A stretch of DNA of 64,000 bases from Eumeta japonica (GCA_005406025.1 BGZK01001376.1:99174-163173), one strand, 5' to 3'; shown: positions 48,888 to 62,379, counted from the stretch's first letter. A program made the numbers and translations. The notes: generated by a model not told the origin, from the sequence alone.

Positions 48888-49640
48888 ATGAATTTATCGC
48901 GAGAAAATTTTCATGTAATGATTGTCTATGAATTTTGTTGCCCTTTAAACCAACAAGAAAGTCATAATAGACTTCGATTAACCTTTCATGATAAAGCTCT
49001 ATATTTTGCCAATATTTATAACTGGTTGAACAAGTTCAAACATGGTCACACTAATCTGACTGACGATCTGCGTGAAGGACGTCCTTCAACGGTGATGACC
49101 GAAGACAACATCAGTGCTGTGCGGCTCATAATAGGGACTGGCAAAAGAGTGACCTACCAGCGCATTAGGACAAGCTTAGGCATCGACATGCGTCACAAAA
49201 TCCTTTATAAGCCTTTAGCAGTCTGAAAGCTTTTTACTCTGTTGATATCTCATAGTTAAAGCGAAACTCAAAAACTCCGTCGTTTTAATCGTGAAGTGAT
49301 AGAAAGATTTGCTGGTGGTGACTCAAATGCTGTATACGACATGGTTGCAGCTGAAAAAGCTGGACTTTCTGTTACGACAAACAACTTAGAAAATTAGTGG
49401 ACTTTAGGTGTAAACGCCCTGACTCACCCGCCTTACGACCCCGACCTCGTACCATACTATTTTTATTTATTTCCTAAAATAAAAGAAAAACCTCGATGAA
49501 AGCGGTTTACGGACGTTGATAAAGCAGTCGTTCCATATGAAAAGACCGTGAAAACGACCCATAAGTTCGAGTGGTCAAAGTATTTCTTTCAGTAATTCTA
49601 TCGAATGCAGCGATGTATTGATCTCAACGAACACTATTTT
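48888..49640 (+). mobile_element. Mariner transposase remnant 4 (internally deleted)
   Basis: An ATG-started N-terminal half (48888-49226) keeps the helix-turn-helix region: IYNWLNKFKHGHTNL, DDLREGRPST and RVTYQRIRTSLGIDM. After a stop and shift the reading resumes as ETQKLRRFNREVIERFAGGD and NAVYDMV at about 49265-49350. The catalytic centre with the first two Asp residues is then missing, and it continues with HPPYDPDLVPYYFYLFPKIK and FYRMQRCIDLNEHYFE. An internally deleted, dead copy, opposite in orientation to the three intronic remnants. Confidence 0.87.
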
Positions 49641-50879
49641 GAATAACAATAATAATAAAAATAACTTACTAGTATGCTAATTTTTTGATTTTCTAATGAC
49701 TTTTAGTTTTACCCACGTACAGGCAGCAAACGGCGTCTGCAATCAAATTAAAATTGTGTAACAGATTTTGAAATACTCGTTGATACCTTTTTTCCTTGTG
49801 AGATTGAACGAGTTTGTGAAAAGTGTTCATGTAAGTTATATTTGTACCAAATATTTGTTAAGTAGGAAAAAATATTAATTAAACGATATTTAACTTAAAA
49901 AATTTTGGCCGCCAGAAAACCTTTTCATCATCACCAAGGATGTCAAAACAAATCGACTAGAAATCATCTTAGTCATATCTAGTAAGCATTTAGACAAATG
50001 GTGGACAGCAACAAGCACTGAAGGGACTGAATATTTGAAATTTCTATTCCTACTACTCAGAGTAGCATTTACGACATTCCCGGGATGTCGTAATAAAACC
50101 TATGTATAGTAGCTAACTGTAAACTTGTTGGCAAACAGTCTACCCTAAAGAAACTTGAGTCGAAATGATCTTCACATAATATAGACTTCTCCTGCGCATA
50201 TATGTTTTAATTTACATGAAAATTTTATGTGAAATTTATCTTTCAAAGCGTGACCCTTCAACGAAAGGAAGCCTTCGTTATGCGTAATACAAGATTTTAC
50301 GTGACGGCGAGGAATGCGAAGAAATTGTGTCCTCTTACTTTCTGGAAGGGATTTAGGGCAGCTGTCGTAAACTGGAGTGCCGATAAAACCTTGCTCAGGC
50401 GGCGAAATATAAAATGAACTTTTCAAACGTCACGGTATTCGGGACTTTGGGAAATGAAAGATGCCGCAGACTTGGGTACCTTGATCCACTTCCGGAATAA
50501 ATTTCAGGTGTCGTTTTTATAGCCTTGCCTGATCAAACTGTGGTCGGATAGTAAAAATTATATACTTGAATGATGCTAAGAAGCAGACTTTACGTGTATT
50601 GGGACATTAGCTTGAACAACTTTTCCAATATTATGAGAATATTCAAACTCTTCTCTGCAAGAAAATTTACTTAATCTCTTATAAACGTCACTAGGTGATG
50701 CTGCATCGCTTACCCGAAAAAGAGATTTGGTTATGGTTTTAGATTCCTCTTAAATTCAAATAGACACAAAAACTATCAGGATTCTGAATTGATTACAAAA
50801 CAATGAAATAAGTATTTTACACGATTTTAATTATTGGTTTTTGAGGAGCCAATAAACATACATGCAACAAACAGTTAAT

Positions 50880-51240
50880 TTATAAAAGTCGATATGTAGG
50901 TATGTATTTATGTTTACTATGAACTCTGAAACGGCTGGACTTATTTTGATGAAATTTTTAACCTTGAAATTGACCTTGCGGGTTACCCTGTGAAGTTTGG
51001 TAGCGATCGTTAAAACAATTTTGTTTTATTATTTTTTTTTTGCGCTTTCAATGACAGTCCTGCTATCAATCCGCAATTGTTTTCATAACACCCATTATGT
51101 TGATAGGTGGGCCTTATATTTTCAATCGATTAATCTTTATATATAAAAATCCAATGATACGATTATTGTCCACGATGAACTCTAAAACATCTCAATCAAT
51201 TTTCATGAAACTTGCCATTTATGTGTAAATGGGTCCAACT
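50880..51240 (+). repeat. Two lepidopteran repeat fragments
   Basis: At about 50910-51000 the order 'gaactctgaaacggctggac', 'ttattttgatgaaattttta' and at about 51140-51235 'tatatataaaaatccaatga', 'gaactctaaaacatctcaat', 'ttttcatgaaacttgcc' are two worn copies of the 'ACGGCTGGACCGATTTGGAT' class of lepidopteran repeats. Confidence 0.5.
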
Positions 51241-52899
51241 TGAAACATAGGGTAGTTTATATTCTGATAGGTAATGTAGTTTTCAAGTACATTTTTAACT
51301 TTTTCAGGGAACTCTTTTGTTATTTTTTTCAGATTTCTCATCTAAAAATACATAAAAACACAAATTTTAATTTACCTAGACCCTCGTCGGTACTCTATCA
51401 AGCTGTGATTTTCAATACAGTTCTTCCCATGCGATTAGTGATGAGATTGAAAAAGAAATTAAGTTTGAAACTTTAATAATTTTTTGGTTATCGTGGTCAT
51501 ACCCAGCGTAGATGGAACAGGCGACAGTAGAAGACATACGCTCGCGCTAAGACCTGCAATATTATAATTTAATTATAGATATATCTTAGAAACACATAAT
51601 TCAATTCGGACAGCACCGATAACAATGGAACAAAGAAATTATATTTCACAAAAAACAAAGAAAGAATTTAAATTAATTTTTCAAAGGAGACTTTATCAGC
51701 AACAGCTCGCAGTCTTATATAAAAATATCACGCTTTTAAACACATCACTTTAAGTAGTAAACGCTCTTAGAACTGTACTAATTGATTCAGTTCAATTCAC
51801 AAATATGTAAAATTCATAATTTAAATTAAAAATTAAAACAGTTGGATTTCTAAAACGCCCAAAAGATCTAATTGTGTCGAAAACATCTCACAACAGACGG
51901 TGAATAAGTAATGAGGAAGACGCTTCTGTGCTGAACCCTAAGAGGCTGTATTGTCGGTTACGGTCAACATTTGTCACGGACAAACTGCACTGCGAACACT
52001 CGACGTTGAAAATTAAGTGTCTACAGGCGTCACATTATTTTTGTTCAGTATAATCATACTATCTGTACTCTTACTTCGTTTTATTCTAATTATTTGTCGT
52101 GTTACAGGGACAATGAATAAATAGAATCATATTTTATTTAAGTATAGGCGCCATCTCTTGCTAGAATACATCCCAAACGTAAATCGTGTTACAGTCAAAA
52201 AATGTGTCGTATTTATTCCACATACAAAACGCGTGTTCGATTTTAGGAAACAATTACTTTTGTTTCTTAGCGACGGGAAAATGAACAGCTGTGAACTCAT
52301 AATTGTTTTAATAATTACGAGATCTATCATGTAGTAATAAACTGCTATTGTACGTTTTTTTTTTATTTTATGCTATAACGATAAATAATCATTTTACAAA
52401 AATTAAAATAATGGTATGATGAAATAATGAGTTACATTATAATAAAATGATAACTAAGCTTACCGCAACTTGGCCAGGTACGTGTGAATTAATATATGTA
52501 TGCGTATAGAAAAGAGGGGGCTTGCATTTCTTTGCATTGAACGTTAAAGACAATTTTGTAAACCTCTTAATATTTTCCTTAACTGAGCAATGACATGAAC
52601 CCGTAGCTCGAGGATATTTTGACTAACTAAAAAAATATTTAAGGTTTCTATTCCTGATGTGATAAATTTAAATCTCTATAGCAATTTGTATGTCATAAAA
52701 TATATACGTCCGTCTCTGACAATCATTTTTATTTTCTAGAACTTCGATAAACATGTTACAAAACGAAAAAGGAAGTTGTGACATGCAGACAGGCTTGCGA
52801 ACGAACCGGAAAGTACTATCGAAGCTCTTAATAGACTGGGTAATCGTAGAATGTTAGAAAACGATATCCGACTCGCCGAAAATGCGTGCAATCGTCGTA

Positions 52900-53510
52900 G
52901 CGGTAACGAAACGTTTCAAACAACAATTATACCGGGAAAACGGCCGCGGGAGAAACAAATACAGCGCGAATAGGGAGACCCGCGCTATTTTTGACCGTAA
53001 CGCCTAGAAAATAAGTGCGGTTACGATAAATTACTGGAAAGCTTTTTTGTGTAAACGCGCAGAACTAACGTTTCGCGCTGTAAAAACGTCCATCGCCGTA
53101 TTGATGTATCCCGCGGCTTGTCCGGGCCGCCCCCGCGCGGATTCCGCGCATGTGGGCGCTGACTAAGCCGCGAGTTTTAAGTGCGCCCGCCCACCGCTGT
53201 CGCGGCGTCGATGGATCACTGAGCTACGAACGAACGGTCGGATCACTCTACGTACGTGAACTGGGAATTATCTACCGACTATCTAGGTCGCTATCCTGAT
53301 TTAGTATTGTCGCATAGGGTATCGATCGCTCCATTGCTGTCGCATAACTTCTCCCAATCTTTTTCTATCAGACTGAAGGATTTAAGATTTGAGCCCTCCG
53401 TACTGGCCCGGGGCGGATCGGCGGCCGCTGACGGCCGTCGTCGTCGATGCGTTGTCAGCGTCCAGAACTGGCAGCTTAATGCGTTATCAGGGGTACGGAG
53501 CGTGTTGTAA
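52900..53510. other. GC/CpG-rich block
   Basis: The richest CG region of the window (around 53105-53215, for example 'ccgggccgcccccgcgcgga'), then an 84-codon non-ATG plus-strand frame 53256-53510 without recognisable domain. Candidate promoter or 5' exon of the receptor or of a gene beyond; I see no confident splice donor or core promoter. Confidence 0.35.
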
Positions 53511-55759
53511 AATTTCCTCTCTTACTTATTTCTGATTATCGAAATCGTCGTATGGTAATTGTCGAAAAAATTTACTTTTAGAATTCCGTGTTATTTTCAT
53601 GCATGGCAACCGCACATTATTAAGAATGAACGAAGGTCACCGACAACAAATAAAAACAGTCGAACCCCATAGTCCTAAATAAATCATATGCTTCGACAGT
53701 CTCGCACGCATTGTCTTGGTAAATATAATCCGAATTAGTATGAGCCCGTAGATACCTGACTTAGCGAAAGGGCATTAAAAACACAATTCAAGGTTCCATT
53801 TGCCCTTTTAGGATTCGTAAGTCAAACAATTTTTTTTTTTTGTCTTTAGTTCGTCCGTATATAATCACAATTATTTATATCTATAACCTCTGAAATATGA
53901 AAAAAAAATGGCTTATTTAGCATTTTTTCGCGTATGCCTACAACATGCCTTAATACAAGTATATATTGCGATCACGTATTATATTTTTTCTGCCTATCTA
54001 CTAAGCAAAGATAATGAAGTTAACACTTGTTTTGCATAAAGGTAACAAGGGAGGAGAAAGGTTGTGCCTAGGGCTCATTTATTTGAAAACTCTTGTTTTT
54101 TTCTTTATAATAAATATTAAATTATCTACTCAAACCAGTGAAAGTAAATGAAGGTTTCGCTTATATATATTTATATAATAAAGAAAATGTATAAAAACAA
54201 CCTATTCCTTTTAAAATGTAACCTGAGTTATATACAAATACACGCAATCACTTTTGTCTGTGAATAAAAGCGCTTTAATTTGTACACGATAATATACACA
54301 TATTTGACATGAAAATGTTATTCATAACACAACTACTAACATCACAAATATAAACGTCTATACCAAAATACAAACATCTGTATAAATATATAAACAACCA
54401 ACATCCAATGGGCTTCGCTGTTTCATCGCTTCAGAACGGTTAAACGAATTTATCTACATTTATTTAGAAACAGAGAACGCTTACTTTAATCTGCAATTAA
54501 AAATGTGGTGTCTGATAAAGAGTAAAAAGATACTAACGGCTAAAAATGTAGACTGATTTTTGATGCAATTCAGCATAGAGTTAGCTGAACTTTGTAAAAA
54601 ATATCCTATATTGCTTGTCATTCCTTCTCGAATACAAAGGTGTGTCATAGGTAAACTAATAAATTATTTTAAATAAAATATAAAAATAGTGAGTTATTTT
54701 AAATGAATTTGATTAAATTAGTATAAAATAAGGTTACCGAACCTGCCATTCATATAAAATAACTTACAAGAATGTATATTCGAGGAAAAACATCTAAATT
54801 GTTACATTCTTAATTAAAATAATGCATTTCTAATACAACAAACCGGAACAAGATCAACACGGCAGCTGATGTCAGCAAAACTTGCTTTGGGTTTGCTACA
54901 AAATCAATGGATGTAAATACATACGAATGTTTGTTATAAGTGTAAACGAGCAAAACGGTATGTGAAAATTATAATGTGATATTTTAATCTTTGTGCCGCT
55001 CTAAAATTTTGAATGATTCATCAACGATTTAAAAGGTTCATACCAAACTGACTTGTAACACATATACATTTCGATAATATTTATAGTAAATTAAACCAAA
55101 AAAAAAACGTATACAAAAAAAAGACAAACTAAAAATCACGAAAGAGGGCATTAAACTTTTCATACTTAAAAATAACATTACATCGTTACAAACAACAAAT
55201 TCACCATGTCGTGTCTATTTATCACCACAGATTTAGTAATATTATAACTACTGTTTTATCCGTTAACTAAAATGAGACGAACCTTTTAGGCTAACTTCTA
55301 ACATACGCAGGTATATTAGAAGGAGACATTTCCTAATAGGTTATTATTATAATTCATTTAGTCGTTTGCGATATTATTCCGGACAAACAGACAGATAGAC
55401 AATAAAAAAGAATAGCAACTATTTTTCGAGCGTTGGTGGGAAACTCAAATGAATCAAAATAAAATAAAACGGTTTATGTTTTTTTTTAAAGCCAACCTGT
55501 ACGATAAACACTTTAGGGGACACGAGAAGAGAAGACTCGTAAATTTTCATTTACAGAAAAATTTTATTTTAATAAATAAATCTAAAATCTGTCACTAGGT
55601 GCGGGCGAATATATAATTCTTAAAACTGCAACAATTTTAAATTGGCAAAATAGCAGTGATGAGACGAGACGTAGAGACAGACAGACAGGCATCGAGCACT
55701 TGTTATATCGCCTTTTTTTACTTTAAAAGACGATAAAAAGCTTCATCGACCTTCAAACG

Positions 55760-55980
55760 AATCTCGACATCATCAGGCCGGCGGCGTTGCGATGCAGCGA
55801 GCCAGCGGTTGCCCCAGCTTCTTTCGTCATGCGATTTTGCGCTTTCGACCCTGAATTCGATTGGACTCCCGACCTCGATCGATTTTTCACCGATCGATGT
55901 ATATTTACTATCGGCACGCTTTGAATAGCCGCCGCCCGCGCCCCTCCTTCGCAGAATTCTCGTGGGAGTTCGTAAAGTCC
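55760..55980. other. GC/CpG-rich block
   Basis: Contains 'ggccggcggcgttgcgatgc' and 'gccgccgcccgcgcccctcc' and two CGATCGAT repeats facing each other at about 55876-55897. No coding frame recognised. Perhaps regulatory. Confidence 0.3.
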
Positions 55981-57539
55981 TTGCCTAGTGTTCTCGTGTT
56001 TCGACTACACATTCCTGTATGATTCGTAAAATGTAAATACGGCATTTTGTATTCATAACGTATCGACGTTACAAAGTTTTTACGTCGAGAGGCAGCCGGT
56101 ATGAGTTTTGCACGATTCCGATGATCGTGTTTTCCTTTATCGGAGATTTAAAAAAAAATATATAATTTTTAAGGATAAATATGAATTTGGGTAATACTGA
56201 TTATGTTAAATGAATGAAAAAATGACTAAATCGTTAAACGCGAGCGGCTAAAAACATCACACGTGGAAATCGATTTTATGGAATTATATTTCAGTATACG
56301 AATAAATTGGCTTTATTACACAAGACCTAGATATTTAAATGCGTAGGCTAGATACGGCAATCTCCTTTTTTCCACGATCTGCAAATTGACCTGTATTGAA
56401 TGAAACCGCCGGCCCGTGACCGTAGACAGGTGATAAAATTAACGAACACTCGAGCGAATAGGTACTTCGATCGAATTAATTGTGATGCACGTTTTGTTGG
56501 GCGTAAATCAGTGTTTACGGGCCATATTTTTTACATCTCAATTAACGGCGAATGTTTGTTTATATTCGGCATTAGCGGGCGAATACCCGCGCGAAATGAG
56601 CTGTTGGCCTTATAAATTATACACACGCCCGACCGATATTAACGTAAACTTCTGCACGTCTGTTTGGAAAAATTTTATTTATAACCGAAAACTGAAGGGC
56701 TAGCATTTCATGTGAAACTCGATGGTGGAGCGAGTCGAACACACCGACTGAGAGAGGTCAACGTATCGACGGACATTAACTAAAATATTGATGAATTCAG
56801 AAATACCAGAGAAATTTAAACAGGGTTACGAACAAGCAGTGCAAAGAATACTCAGTGTGACGCAAGTTTTTGAAATCAAAAAAAAATGCAATTTTTCACA
56901 AAGAAAACCCAGTATTAAAAATTGTTATCTATTTGGATGTGTTTTTGTGAAGCAACGAAATGTTATTTGATTATTCAGATTCGTAGACTCCATTGTACCG
57001 GCTTCTAACTCTTGTGGAACTCGTGTTTGTCTCGCTATGAGTTCTAGTTTAGAATTAGATTAGAAGAGAATTTTCAAAGGCGTCTGTCGATCCTAAAAGC
57101 AATTTCGATGACTCGTAAGAGAAAATAAGGGAATGAGTCGTACTAGGTAGATCAGATGGATACGAAAGACGTTTAATTTTTATTGCTGTGTATGGATTTA
57201 TAATTGTAATGAAAAAAAAAAGCAAACGAGTACTTTTTTACATTATTTACAAGAGTTGATAAACACTCAAATATCGTTTAAATAACTTTTTATGGTGTTA
57301 GTTTAACGGTGATTATAATTCGTGTGATTCCTGTTTCAACTTCTTTTATTTTCAAGTGTGAAGCAATGCCCCGTATTTTTTTATAGGCAACCAATTCGAA
57401 ATAAACTCATGTATAGATAGAATGTAAACTAACTTCACATAATTTTGACACTTGCGCCGCTTGAATAGTCAAATGATTATGATTATGTGGTAATAGTCAG
57501 TAATTAGACTTTTTTATACGTGTGAGAATCTGAATGAGT

Positions 57540-57935
57540 ACTCTACGTCTGGGGACAACCGAAGAGGACGACGAAGACGGTTGGCTCGCTGTTTAAAGAA
57601 ATGCTACCTCTTTTTGTAGTCGAGCACCGCCTTGAAGACCAAAAAGGTAGTGCACGGGAACACGTGCCGTGCCATCCTTGACCCGTAGAAAGACGGCGAC
57701 CTTCCCCGAGCATCTACCATCCTGGAAACTGTAGGAAGGAGTGCACAAGAGCGTATACACGGCCCCTACTTCAGGTGTGCTGGCGTTGAAAACCCAGTTC
57801 CTGGCTTCCTGTCGCCTGCTGCCACGACCTCTCACGACTCGACGTCACTCGTTATCGTTAGCACGAAAGGCGGCAGCGAGAAATTGTTCTAATGTTGGAC
57901 GTCAGCGCCGCATGGTGATTTTTGTATAGCATCTT
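57540..57935. other. GC-rich block with open frames on both strands
   Basis: Frames of 80 (minus, 57593-57835) and 62 codons (plus, 57741-57929). The minus frame reads protein-like (NWVFNASTPEVGAVYTLL, KVAVFLRVKDG), but I do not recognise it and see no matching splice sites. Could be a worn transposon or gene fragment, or a noncoding GC patch. Confidence 0.25.
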
Positions 57936-58029
57936 ATAGAGACAAACGATTACGGAAACTATCAGAAATTAGGTAATCATCGCAACCCATGAACCTCAGA
58001 GGAGTTATAAGAGTGTTGTTGGCCTATTA

Positions 58030-58200
58030 GAATAGTATATCTGATTTAATTAAAATAAAAAATATTTTTATTTCATAGGTTATAAAATAATACTTGAAAT
58101 ACGTCATAATTGTTTGTGAACTTCACTTTACCACCCGTTCGGAAGGCAGTTTTCCTTCAAGATAACTGAGTAAATCACTTAAACGTAGCTCTATTTTAAT
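58030..58200 (+). repeat. Probable interspersed repeat
   Basis: 'ctttaccacccgttcggaag' followed by 'gcagttttccttcaagataa' resembles a recurring lepidopteran LINE tail. Limits and class uncertain. Confidence 0.35.
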
Positions 58201-59241
58201 TTTATCATGGATAGCCAAAACAAATATAAAACCATTGATTAACGAATGGTAGTAGTAGAACTTGGTAGTAAATCGAGACGCCTATGTCCATGGATAATTG
58301 GTTTCAAAATATTCGGAAATTGTATAATACCCTTTTTATTCAGTGACTTTTTAATAATAGTCATAAATTTACATAATGGTAAATGGTAAATCTTATATAT
58401 CCATAGGGACCTTGTTGTACATTCGTACACAGCACTCCCTAAATCATTTTTTTGCCTCTAAATAAATATTTGTATTCAAAAGAAGATGTTCGCTTTTGAA
58501 CGTCCAAATTATAATATTCAATATAATCAGTTCTATTCATCGGTTTGGAAAATACAAGGAGGAAAAAGTCGGCGAGGAACTCTTCAAGGCTGTTTTTCCT
58601 TTCATTGCGATGCTTGAAGCCGTTTACGAGAGAAAAGGTTTTTACTGACGGAAGGACGGACGGACCCTTTTTTTAATATACTATTTGTTTTACCACTACT
58701 AATTTAATTTTTAAACTCTATGGTTAATAAACAAATGGTAATACGACTTTTTTTTTATATTGTCTTGTCATTCGAGGAAGTATTAAGGTGGTTTTCTAAC
58801 TCGTGCATTACATGACACAGAGCTATTTCACCCTAAAAAGGCCTCGCTGACGTAACACCACCCTCGATCATATAAAATAGGAAAAAATTGTTAAAGTTTG
58901 CGCCTAAAAAGAAACTGCAATAGCTACGTTGACACAAAAAACAAAGAGCATTATCGAGGCAAACCCTAGGCTAATGATAGCCATCAGATAGTTTTTCGGG
59001 AGCAAACTTCTGTAATAAAAAAGTTCCACGTGGGCAGGTTTAATGTTTGCGGTACTCGGCGTGGCTTGTCTCCAAAATTAAGTGACTCGTATTCCGTGCC
59101 CTGCCTAAATTTTTAGGAAAGTTATAATGACTTCACGAATAAAAAATCCATTAAAAATATATTTTACTTTTGTGTTATAACCTATATTTTGGTAAGAAGT
59201 ACGACTGCCCTGTCTGCGAAATTTCAGGTTGATCATATACA

Positions 59242-59313
59242 ACACACACACACACACACACACACATGCACGCACGCACGCATGCATGCATGCATGCACG
59301 AACGCACGCACGA
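59242..59313. repeat. Compound microsatellite (AC)n then CACG/CATG units
   Basis: An uninterrupted AC run (59242-59266) continues into GCAC and GCAT tetranucleotides to about 59313. The minus-strand Cys/Ala/His-rich frame across it is an artefact. Confidence 0.95.
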
Positions 59314-60898
59314 CTTATTAAAAGAAATATACAAAAAAAAGAATAATAATTTTCTTTTATGAAATATAATCACATAAGATTAATAATTCTATATTGTTAT
59401 TATATCACTATAATTATTAATATATAATAAAAAATGTGTAAATAAATAAAATAAATAGAAAACCTTGCAGTAATAATTTAGAGGAAATGCTTAGACACTA
59501 AACTGATTTACAATATGCTGCATGTGATATTCTGTAGATCATTCTTGCACATCGATATATAAAAGATCTTTGCTATAATAAAAAAATTGGTTGCCTGTAA
59601 AGTCGGTATACGGGCGAAAGTTTTACGTGACAACGACTTTGAATGGTAAAATCATTTTAATGTGAATATTCATTCGTATAGTAGGAAGAAGGATGAAATA
59701 ATAGTAACAATTTAAAACATTTATCTATACAAAGAATTATATTTAAAACATTAATTTATACAAAGAATCTCGCACTGAATTTCATATTAACAAAATTTTA
59801 TTTTTACCTTTACACATACATACGTATTTATATACAAATATACATACAATAACTTGCAATACATTTGCAAGCTATGCACTAATTCTCTAGTGGCGCGGCA
59901 GACCGATCATAGGTGCAAGGCATTCGGCGGGCCTCTCTCGTTCGGTGACTCATCGTAACGTTACCGAGCGTTACACTTTTCATAAGTGACTCCCAGCCGC
60001 AACCTAATTTAAGACGTTGTCACGTCAAAATGATATTATCTTAGCAATGTTGATCCTCGAGAAATAAAACGTCATTTCGTATCGCTTTTCAAAACAAACC
60101 AAGCTACGACGCAAGCGACTTGCGCATGTGTTGATGCCTATGTCAAATACCACAGAATTCGACATCAGCGTCACCTTACGGTACGCAAACATTAGGAATT
60201 ATTGTAAGGAAATCATTTATTTATGAACTTCTCTACTGAACTAAACTGATTTAAAAATAAAATATCAATGGAAGAAAAATACACGCGTCGAATATAAGAT
60301 GCGCGATCGTTATGGTCCTCAGATGACGTTATATTTCTTAGATGAGAAACATAACGATATCTCTTTTGTTAACACTCGATATCGCTCCCCCTCTAATTTG
60401 CTACAGTGAAGTATATAATATATGATAATCAGTCGTTAAGTAAACTCTAATAAGATAATAAGACTTAGCGTATTTTTTTTCCTACCAATAAATTTACTAT
60501 AATAATAAATAATGAAAACACATTAATAAAACTTATTGGACGATTAAAGATCACAGATTTATTATAAGCTTTCAAAATTTTAATTAGAATAGTCGCTAGC
60601 GACCCTTAAACCATTATAGATCCTACACGTTCTTTCAAAATGAAAAATGATTAATAAAACCTGATGAACATTTTCAAAAACTTATTCATTGATACTACAT
60701 CAATCATAATTCGTTTTTTTTTCTTTTTCACAATAATATGGCGTCTGGTTGTCGCCATATTGAATGTTCATTACTATCATGTCTTTATTAACGCTCACAC
60801 AAAATTAAGACAAATCGATCGACGTAAGAATCATTAAAATCGGTTCATGCGTGAGGTCTTTAGAGTGCTGTAAAGGAACAAACAAACGTACATACATA

Positions 60899-61306
60899 CA
60901 GTGAAACCTGGTTAGGTGAGACATCAAGGGATCTGCGAATTTGTCTCACTTACACAGGTATTCCCCTTACCCAGTTTCTCAGATATCCATGTATATAAAT
61001 AAATATCTGTCTCATTTACAGGGTTTCAAATAATAGTACAGGCTTAAAATTAGTTAAGTGCGGAATTTGGGGGTAGAATAAGAATAAGTAAGTAAAGTTA
61101 CTGAGTTACTTCAAATAAAGTTCCCTCGATGCCTCAGTCATAGAGATAACTATGACAATAAAATAGAAAGAACGAATCCCAGATATAGAGGTTTGCTTCG
61201 TCTCACTAACAGAGGTAATTTAGTGCCAAAGTCTTGGGACCTCAGCATGAGTTCTAGTTATGGAGGCTTCTCACTTATCCAGGTACCACTCAACCAAGTT
61301 TCACTG
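60899..61306. mobile_element. 408-bp MITE, Tc1/mariner/pogo-like, TA target duplication
   Basis: Ends are inverted: CAGTGAAACCTGGTTAGGTG at 60899 and, on the minus strand from 61306, CAGTGAAACTTGGTTGAGTG. Both sides are flanked by TA (60897-60898 and 61307-61308), the target used by this superfamily. Inside, the motif TCTCACTTACACAGGT or close variants recurs at about 60943, 61011, 61199 and 61269. No transposase, so movement would need an enzyme supplied from elsewhere. Confidence 0.85.
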
Positions 61307-61414
61307 TACTGTACATAGGCTGACAAAGACATCACCCTTTTTTGCGTCGCGCAGTCGGATAAAAATCAAGCAAATACAGTATTGTTATAAATGAAATAAA
61401 TCTTAAACATAATC

Positions 61415-61515
61415 CATACTACTATTATTACAAATGCGAAAGTAATTTATTTTTTCGGTTATAAGTTAAGCCCCTGAACCGATATAGATAAAATTTGTAC
61501 TGCGATTTACAAATT
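61415..61515 (+). repeat. Lepidopteran interspersed repeat
   Basis: 'actactattattacaaatgc', 'gaaagtaattta', 'cccctgaaccgatatagata' and 'aaatttgtactgcg' match the class of the copy at 9020. Confidence 0.55.
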
Positions 61516-62079
61516 ATTTAAACATCGATGCTTCTTTTGTTTAGAGTACGATTTTCTCTGACGTTCATTGTCGGATTTTTTGGTGACGAAAGTATAGTCT
61601 TAATGAGGTTGCTATTGAGACTTTTTGACATCGGCAGATGTGTAATGTTGAACAAAATAATACAAGACATTGTTTATGAGCTAAAATTACGAAGTAATAT
61701 TTCTTTTCCCAAAGACTGGACCATCTTCCAACAAAATTTTGACTCTAACTAGTTTTCTTCTGTCTGCAAAAAAAAGGCATATACCAAATAATTGCTCATG
61801 AGAACTTTCACTAAAAATATAACTAGTGTATGAATTATATTTTGAGCGTATTTATCGTTGATGATAACAATTTTTGCAATCCATAAAAATTTTCTGATTC
61901 CAAACCAATCGAGACATAATTTCACGTCTGAGCTACAATAATCATCTATTTTGTCTAGCAATATGGAATCATATTCAACATCAAATTATACCTACTAGTT
62001 AATTCTAAAACTATGTAATCTAAGTTCTATCAAAACAAGCTTTTGTAAGGTGAAAATCTTCACCATGAATACGTTTATT

Positions 62080-62290
62080 AATTAAACTTGCTGTTGCCCT
62101 CGACTTCGCTCGCGTGGTGGTTATGCAACATAACAATGTTTTAAAAAGACATGAAAGTGTCCTTCATTTCTTCGTTGTCTTTTATCACTCATAGAAAATC
62201 TTAGACGTCATGTTATGGGATCTTTTTAATCTGTAATGTGCATAGCGAGATATTTTCTTTTACATGAATTTTATTGATTGAAAAAAAAAT
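62080..62290 (+). repeat. Possible lepidopteran repeat (GACTTCGCTCGCGTGG type)
   Basis: 'gttgccctcgacttcgctcg' followed by 'cgtggtggttatgcaac' is the start of a repeat class common in Lepidoptera; an A tract at 62281-62291 may be its end. Confidence 0.4.
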
Positions 62291-62379
62291 AAGAAAGTTA
62301 TTGGTAGTTGGACACATTTTTTTCGGTGCCACTAACACTGTCAAAAAATCTATCCAGAGGGTAAGTACCTATTATGCAA

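Noticed and set aside
50070..50092. Near-palindrome around CCCGGG
   Set aside because: Arms are only 11 bp with an off-centre base and nothing nearby supports a function.
53211..53245. Initiator plus downstream promoter element
   Set aside because: The TCACTG is a weak initiator match and the GGTCG is at about +19, not the +28 to +33 expected.
59105..59311. Cys/His/Ala-rich minus-strand ORF
   Set aside because: It is a translation of the AC/GCAC microsatellite.
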